A stretch of DNA of 64,000 nt from positions 20,077,969 to 20,141,968 of the forward strand of contig NC_064035.1 in the NCBI RefSeq assembly GCF_932526225.1, in the 5' to 3' direction. The notes beneath the pieces are model-generated. The model did not search any database. It saw only the letters and a list, made by a program, of their open reading frames with translations, and had not been told where the DNA came from. The position numbers and the translations under genes are program-made. Below are positions 57,386-64,000 of this stretch, piece by piece. The number at the start of each line of letters is the position of its first letter. Position 1 is the first letter of the stretch. This DNA comes from Nematostella vectensis (taxonomy: Eukaryota > Cnidaria > Anthozoa > Actiniaria > Edwardsiidae).

Positions 57386-58560
57386 AGGGCCGGCTCTCTT
57401 CCCAATCTACGTGAACGACCTAGCAGACGTAGTCGAGAGTAGCCACATAGCTATGTTTGCGGACGACGCAAATGTTATGAAGGAATTGTTAACCTATGCA
57501 AAAGTCGTTTCCGACACGTCAGTCAGATATTTACTTTCACTTTCCATTCGACATTTCACTTATTTGCTTTACGTGGATCTCTTCATTGTTTGACTGAGCA
57601 TGCGTATTTACCGTTTAGCAAAACAGGTTTTATATTTGCCAGGCTTAAATAACAGTTTAACGATTACCTTTATCCTTAATCTTACCGCTGTTACATTACA
57701 TAATTTTGCATATTACTATAGTCAAACTCTTCCTTTTATCCTGCTCTTGCTATTTCTATCGAAGGAATTTATTCTTAGTCATTTATTATTTCATAGTTGA
57801 ATTTCTTCCCAAAGTCAACATCCGATCTTCTATTCTTACATCACCCTTAAAACCAGTTTAACCAGTTTATTAATGAGATTAGTATAAATTGAGCAGCATA
57901 GTAACTAGCTCTAGGATTGTGCTGTAACTGTTGCGAGGACACTACACGGCAGTGCTCTAGGTTGGTTTAGTCAGGACTCTCTAAAGTTGGCTTCGTCAAC
58001 TTTCAGGGAAATAGATGTTCCTTCACTACCTTCCGAAAGCACTTGCCTTCGTACAGCCAACCTCCCGCTAGCCAGTGGTAGCCCTACCATTTGTAAACAA
58101 TCAAGTGGTGCAATAAAGAATAAAGAAGACGGCCAACCCTTGCTCAGCGTGTACGATCCCCGGCTACCCCCAATACCATAAAAGAACCACACCCAAAAAC
58201 CTCGTAACACAAACATCTACAAGCAGATCAAGACCCCTGCTAACGCTGCGTGTATTCAGTCAGACCTAGACCGCATGGACGTCTGCGCTACCAGGTAACC
58301 GACGCTGGACTTCTCTTCAACGAGACCAAGTGTAAAGCTCAAAGGTTTACAAGGGAAAAGAAGCCGATCGTGACGAACTACACTATAAAGACCAAAGTAG
58401 TCGAGGAAGTGGCGACAGAACGTGATCTGGGGGTGCTCGTGTCGGACGACCTAACATGGAACAATCACGTCCACAGCCAAACATCTCACGCAAATAGACT
58501 GATGGGCTTCATAAGAAGGATAACTAGATTCCTAAAAAAACACAAATGTTAGGCGCCTCC
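57386..58560 (+). pseudogene. Non-LTR retrotransposon (LINE) reverse transcriptase fragment
   Basis: First part (57,388-57,472): the frame gives GPALFPIYVNDLADVVES and FADDA, the RT active-site block of LINE elements (FADD). Second part (58,214-58,552): KQIKTPANAACIQSDLDRM, then a typical region after the RT palm with LLFNETKCKAQRF and RDLGVLVSDDLTW. A solo LTR lies between them. The second part contains frame changes and a stop at 58,550. The element is 5'-truncated and dead. Confidence 0.75.
57473..58209. repeat. Solo LTR inserted in the LINE reverse transcriptase
   Basis: 737 bp beginning TGTTATGAAGG and ending CCTCGTAACA, a near-perfect inversion. It is flanked by the 4-bp repeat CAAA (57,469-57,472 and 58,210-58,213). 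Removing it and one CAAA restores a continuous reading frame across the RT block, which confirms the edges. It contains AATAAAGAATAAAG near 58,110. The 4-bp duplication and TG-CA ends suit a Ty3/gypsy solo LTR. Confidence 0.8.
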
Positions 58561-59208
58561 TATACATTACTTTAGTAAGACCGCTCTTGACCGCCTTATA
58601 CAAACCACTAAGTACATACTGGACCTTCCATTTTAGACAGAAATATCATACAGCTCTAGGCGAGTATCTTGACCAATGAACTTCTAAATCTAAATCCGTC
58701 AATTCTCCCTACTATACGTCGTTGAAGGCAAACAAGATCCTCCCTAAACTGTGTACAGTTTACAAAGTACACTAAACCTAAGTGTAAGACTACAACATAT
58801 CAGAAATCTTTTTCTGTTCGTACAACTAGGATATGGAAATCCCTCTCCAGTGAACTGAACTTGATCTAATCTTCTTTAAGCTCTTTTAAATCTGCCATTC
58901 TAGACTACTTCTTTGTCGCCTTAGATTTCTACGACGCAGAAGACCCGCGTACGTACAAAACTGTCTGTATCAAGTGTAATTCATGCCGTAGTCTCGCTCG
59001 TCCTGTAACTTGTTGTAATTATGTAGTTTTTTAAAGGGTCCGCAGTAAATGACCATGCTGTTGCAGCTACCCTGCCTATTGTGGCGAAGCTAATAACATA
59101 AAAAAATAAATCTTGTGATTCAAAGAACCATTATTATTATGATCGAGGAATTATGGGGATGTCAAGGAGAAGCTACTGTAATGATTCGAATAAGCGCTCG
59201 GGGCGCTT
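58561..59208. other. LINE 3' end and remaining flank of the NLR block
   Basis: Decayed LINE coding sequence, then a tail (GTAATTATGTAGTTTTTTAA, GGCGAAGCTAATAACA) that matches 30,190-30,290 and 7,400-7,460. Homology to the other NLR flanks continues to about 59,208 (AAGCGCTCGGGGCGCTTA) and then stops, marking the end of the third duplicated block. Confidence 0.65.
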
Positions 59209-61674
59209 ATGTAATTATTCGAGTTTCGGGGGGGAGGTTATTGGAAAGCGGACGCTTATTTAATTTAGGCAAAAATACTTTATTTGCGATAACCTGAAAC
59301 GAAAGTACATTTATGGAGGGGGTTTCATTCTTTATAAATCAATGCCAATGTTGGCCTCACCGTCGCTTTCATCGATAACGATCCCTCATCGCAGCATGCT
59401 CAGTCACACGAATTCAAGCTATTACGCAATAGGTGTAGCGTGCTATTGAACAGTAAGTCAAGCTTTTAAAAAACAAATGGCGGAAGAACGTGAAAGCCTT
59501 ATCCGGCACGGCGTCAATGGTACAAACCAGCTCGTAGATGGCACAAAAATCGATTCTTTCAAAAGCCTCTGCCCGAACATATTTCTGATTTTGTCACCCT
59601 TTCTGCAAGCGATGTGTCAGATTTTTTTGTTGATGGGATCCCTGTGGATTATATTGCGTAGGCGCGCTAAAGGGGAACGGATGTAGCGTTGCAGAATGGT
59701 CCTCGTTGCAGAAGTGTCTAACCAATCAGATTGTTTCTTGTATCTCCCATACCGTCCATCCAATCAAAGTGCCTTGTGATCGTGTCTTGTACCTTGTGGA
59801 GATCGTGCAAAGGGGAGATCGTTCATAGGGTCGTGTTGGAATTGTTAACTTGGTGAATCACTTTTTCAGCATTTACCCTTTATTCAAGGTAAGGATCTCC
59901 ATTAATTATAATAATTTTTGGGTAGATGAAGTTCTGCTGAATATGCTCCTCTTGAAAATCTCTAAGCAAAACAGCGAAGACTATTGTAATACTTTTAAGT
60001 ATTACAATACTTAAAAGTATTAGCTCAACTGATGAAAAAAGCAAACTCCATCCAACCTTGAATTATTAGCCCAACAAAGTCATGGAATAATGCATGTTTA
60101 ATTATGCTTCTTAAGACGATTTGTTAAGTTCAATCAGGCCCTGTTTTTAAAATTAAGTAAGGTTTTTACGCCGTTCCAAGGAATCCGACATCAAGCATCC
60201 AGTGACACTTTCAAAGTATTGCTTTTGTTTCTCTGTTAAAATACATCCCTTTGTTAATATATTATCTGCAAGCATACCAATCTTATCAAGTGAGACTTTA
60301 TGTTCTCTTAAGGGATAATGATTTTTGGTTATCCTTACAGCTTTTCCCGATTAAAGTGGATTCCGATTTGTGTTATTTTGCCCTTGTAATCCACGTGTCG
60401 GTAGCCGTTTGTGGTGTCCGGAACTCATAGCGAACGAATAATAAGGAAATGCGAGAAAAAATATAGGAAGCGCCCTATATTAGCATTGTTTAGAATCTAA
60501 GTGTTAGTGATTTTTTTAATTTTCAAACGCATTAATTCCTAGCTCTAGTGGAGCGGGATTTGAATGATGTTGAGCCATACTTGTGTTTAACGATCTCAAA
60601 TAATCATTTTTGTATTATCTATAAGCTTATAAAGCGTTGAAATAGAGTTCTGTATTTGTATTCACTTTTATTGGACTAAAATATTTATTCGCTGACCCTA
60701 TTTCTGAACAAAGGCCTTATTATGTATTGCTTTGTGTGCATAATATTTATGCACACGCTTTATGAGTTATGGATGGTTCATGTGCAAAATTACTTAAATA
60801 AAAGCCTTTAAACATAAGGGTCTGTTGTAATCATCTTTATCCATTACCAACAGTTTTCCCTGCCATGCTAATTTTTTATACGCTTCCTTGGAACTTTACT
60901 AGCTTTCTAAAGGTTTACCACCTAATAACAAAAACAGGATATGGTGAATTTTGGAAATTCCAAATCAAGCATGAAAGCAAAATAGAGTAATGTTAAAGAG
61001 TTTGTAAGATGCAAAAAACGATTCGTAAAAGGTGGTAAACAGTTTCAGAACATGTATATACAGTAACTTGTGTTTGAAGTCGTCATACAACATAAAGTAA
61101 TTGAAAAAAGATTTGTCACTTATTGCAATCATAAACATACAGAAATAATATCACATACATTTTTCAATATTATGCTGGAAAAAGCTTATATTTAGTCACA
61201 GATGTGAGTCATGTGTCACGCTCTGGTTCCAATACTGTATATGCATATAGCTGTGTAGGCTAAATGTCACTGTGACTTGGTTTGCACTTTATTTGGAAAG
61301 TATGTGTGTGTATAAAGCCCCATGTGCCAAGCAAAAAGCAAACATTTGAACTTAACCCCTATGACTCCTAGACAACTTGGTAGAGGTTTTCAAGCAATGG
61401 ATAAGATTATAGAAAGGGTTCTAATGGGTTTTTGGAGAAGTAGGACATCAATATAGTTTTGAAACTTGAAAAAGTGACCCAGTTTCTAATTTTCTCACAC
61501 AAGCTCAAAATACACTAAAATGTGATATCATGTGTATATGGGACTGGTCCCAGTTAGTCCCTTTTTGTGAGTTCAACTGTATGTTGGTTTGCACAACCCA
61601 CATTGAGGTACTATGACGGTATTACACCACAAGCAAAATTTGTTAAAAAAAAACTAAACATGTTCTGTTTAACA
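59209..61674 (+). other. Single-copy region with a possible host first exon
   Basis: Unique DNA in this window. An ATGGCGGAAGAACG start at 59,477 opens a 69-codon frame without recognisable domains. A donor-like CAAGGTAAGG lies at 59,887-59,896, so this may be the 5' end of a host transcript. The rest is AT-rich with no supported gene. Confidence 0.25.
59987..60022. repeat. Perfect 17-bp inverted repeat
   Basis: TAATACTTTTAAGTATT followed by two bases and its exact complement AATACTTAAAAGTATTA. The left arm with flanking bases is itself a near palindrome, so hairpin or cruciform forms are possible. It is A/T-rich and near the possible first exon. Confidence 0.85.
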
Positions 61675-61710
61675 GGCTGGAATGGCAGAAGAACCAGGAG
61701 ACATACAAGG
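61675..61710 (+). other. Possible small coding exon
   Basis: Preceded by an acceptor-like TTCTGTTTAACAG, it contains ATGGCAGAAGAACCAGGAGA and ends at a donor-like ACAAG|GTAAAAG. It could be the second exon of the transcript suspected at 59.5 kb. The reading frame continues past the donor to 61,996 without recognisable content. Weak evidence. Confidence 0.25.
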
Positions 61711-64000
61711 TAAAAGTCCAGCCAAACATGCAAACATGTTGTTAACCACTGATGTATATGTAAAGGTAATACCGGGGCTTACTTTTGGTCCCCATGTCAA
61801 AGATTGTACTAAAACATTTGTTGTCACCGGTTTACAAGAATTTCGTTATCCTAAATTAAAAGAATCTCTTTTTTCACGCGAATTCATGAAATGCGAGCTT
61901 CAAAACATTGAGCAAAGTACAACAGGGATTGGAAGAAAAACCTACTGTAATTCACACTTTTGTTGTGTCCAGCAAACATCAAACTACTTTGACTGACAAC
62001 TAAAAAAGTCTCAACATATGTAAATTTTTTGTCATTCACCTCATCACCCAAGTTTCACTAGGATGTTTTTTGCTCTTTGGGTTTCTTCAGTGTCTTTCAC
62101 AACTAATGTATAACCTCTCCCAGGTCTTAATGGTGGCAGCAACCAATTATGTGCCATAGCAAGATTCAAACAATGACAACATGCAAGTGAGCACCATCGC
62201 CTGATCCAAGTGCCAACTGTGCCAGAATGTGAACTTTTATCGGATCTGTATCGTACAGTGAAAAAACGTTGTTTGAGAAGCTAATCATCCACCTTTCAAC
62301 TGTGATGGCGAGTATTGAGATTGCAGATGTAACACATCATTTGATTGTGACCTCGACACAGCTTGATATCAAATCAGTACAAATAGGGTGCAAGTGCACA
62401 TAGTACAAATGAAATCCCCCAGCTTTCTGGTCTGTCTGAAGTTGATCGGCCAAACTGTGACTCGCTTAAGCTGGCAACAATGAATCAGGTGGTTCCTGAT
62501 GATACCCCCTGGTGAACCAGGTTAATATCCCTACCATTTTCTGTTATTAAAAATGTAGAAAATGGATAGGGAGGGGACCAGTAACCTTGCGTTGTCTCTT
62601 TTTATGTTTTATTTTAAGACTCCACAACCATACGTAGTAAACTGTATGTCCGATCGGGTTTTATGGAGGTAAATGACGGAGGATCGTATGACAGCAGTGC
62701 CGGAGATATGCTTTAAATATGAATAGAGTCTAGTGGCAAAGTTTAACTAGCGCAGATTTGTGTAGTAAATAAATACAGTTGTACTTTGAGTTGAAATGTC
62801 ATTTGTTCTGTTCCTTGTTTAGTTCTTTATAAATTCAGTTTATAACCTTTAGTTGTCTTGTCGGTGTTTTTACTAGAAAACCTGTGGTAGCCCAGTCATA
62901 AAATGCATTTTTTTTTTCGTCGTCTTGTGTTTGCGCAAAATACCCAAGAATATTTGCGCTATAGTCGATACCTTCTGCATAAGCTGTGTCATGGCCACCA
63001 TCTTGGATTTTGCGAGTCTAGCTCTCAGATCCATGTATTTGTGCAGTTGAAGGCCAGATTCCAGATTTCATTACTGTATATATTACCATAGTCTCTGTCT
63101 CTACCAAGTAATTGTGCAAAATCATCTCAAGCCGAATTGATTTCGCTGTATTTACTCGTGTTTACATTTGCGATCGCCATGAATGAATCCCAAAGAAGTG
63201 ACTACCTTAGTTTGAGACTATTGAAGAAAATCGTCTTCTACAAATCGCTGTGAAGAATTCCACAGAAGTGACTACCTTACATCGGGACACTTGTCCGGCT
63301 ACCCATAAGACACATTTTGTTTTCTTACTATAAAATATCTTGATCACTCTCATTGAATGACATGATTTTTTTACCAAGTAGATTTCAAATTATTTTGGTA
63401 CTATGGTGCTTATTTTTTGGTATTTTGGTCCTTTCTTTAAATAAGTTTTGTTTTCTTCCTAAAATACCTTTATCCCTCATTAAATGTCATTTTCATTTTA
63501 TGGAACATTTTCAATGAAATCTAGAGCATTGTGTTGTCTTTGTAGTGTTGTTGATCTCGATCCTTAAGAATATGTATCTACTATAATTTGAAGTCTGGAT
63601 ATTCTATAGCTCTCTCATTTGACTTCAAAATATGTTTGTTTAAACAATATGATAGCATAAATAGATATTGTTGTTTATTTTGCACTTACATAAATGAAAT
63701 AAGAATTTAATCTAAATTATATTGTTAATACAATATGGCTCACTTTGGGTGTTAAAATAAATTTACCCCTAAGTGATAGCACATTGAAGGCAGTGAACCA
63801 AAGAAATGTTTACGAAATATTAAACATTCTCACATTCTTAGTTTTCCTGAATTTTATTCCGGTGATATCTCTGCTGCGGGGATAGTATTTGTAAGATAGG
63901 ACCATCAGCCGCTACTACTTTAATGGAGCACACTTCGAGACCAACCCCATCTAAAGAGATGATGCTTCTTACCTTTCTTGCCCGAATCATTGTTGTGATA
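61711..64000. other. Mostly non-coding DNA, possible decayed coding remnant near 62,120-62,520
   Basis: Short coding-like islands (for example LSGLSEVDRPNCDSLKLATM near 62,420) are separated by stops on the plus strand, like an old pseudogene. A 17-bp direct repeat AGAAGTGACTACCTTA occurs at about 63,194 and 63,264. Otherwise AT-rich with no supported gene. Confidence 0.35.

Noticed and set aside
1-64000. tRNA, rRNA, riboswitch or bacterial operon signals
   Set aside because: None was found. The window has animal-type genes and elements, and no Shine-Dalgarno-led gene strings.

Overview
This window reads as nuclear DNA of an invertebrate animal, most likely a cnidarian (an anthozoan such as a coral or sea anemone). 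The reasons are AT-rich non-coding DNA, GT-AG splice signals, AATAAA polyadenylation signals, NACHT-LRR immune receptor genes carried on recent tandem duplications, and several classes of animal mobile element. No species marker is present, so the assignment is an inference from gene content.

Layout. (1) 1-12,070: a 16-bp minisatellite, then a 5'-truncated NACHT-LRR pseudogene (copy A, about 1,375-6,039) and about 6 kb of non-coding flank. (2) 12,070-24,805: a broken multi-exon gene with Cys/His-rich and cysteine-peptidase-like parts, bounded by imperfect inverted repeats. An apparently young Ty3/gypsy retrotransposon (16,580-23,541) is inserted in it; its LTRs look identical, gag and pol are intact, and a textbook -1 frameshift signal joins them. 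(3) 24,831-36,885: a second copy of the NLR block (copy B, frameshifted) with the same flank. (4) 37,150-41,423: copy C, an intact intronless 1,127-aa receptor. (5) 41,430-57,207: a GC-rich Polinton-like (PLV-type) viral element with terminal inverted repeats and a 6-bp target duplication (ATGCTG). It carries PolB, packaging ATPase and capsid-type genes, most of them broken, and is itself split by a BEL/Pao retrotransposon. (6) 57,214-59,208: the remaining flank of copy C with a non-LTR retrotransposon fragment that a solo LTR interrupts. (7) 59,209-64,000: mostly non-coding DNA with possible host first exons.

The most interesting item is the architecture of copy C. Its N-terminus has four predicted membrane spans and two extracellular loops with two cysteines each, a layout that resembles connexin, pannexin or LRRC8 channels. 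A NACHT ATPase and ten 28-residue ribonuclease-inhibitor-type LRRs follow. This suggests a receptor in which NACHT oligomerisation might assemble or gate a large-pore channel. The LRR arrays differ greatly between copies (about 32, 16 and 10 modules) and show concerted expansion that has also multiplied nonsense and frameshift mutations. The second point of interest is the Polinton-like element, which has a retroviral-integrase-like target duplication but no integrase gene that I can find.
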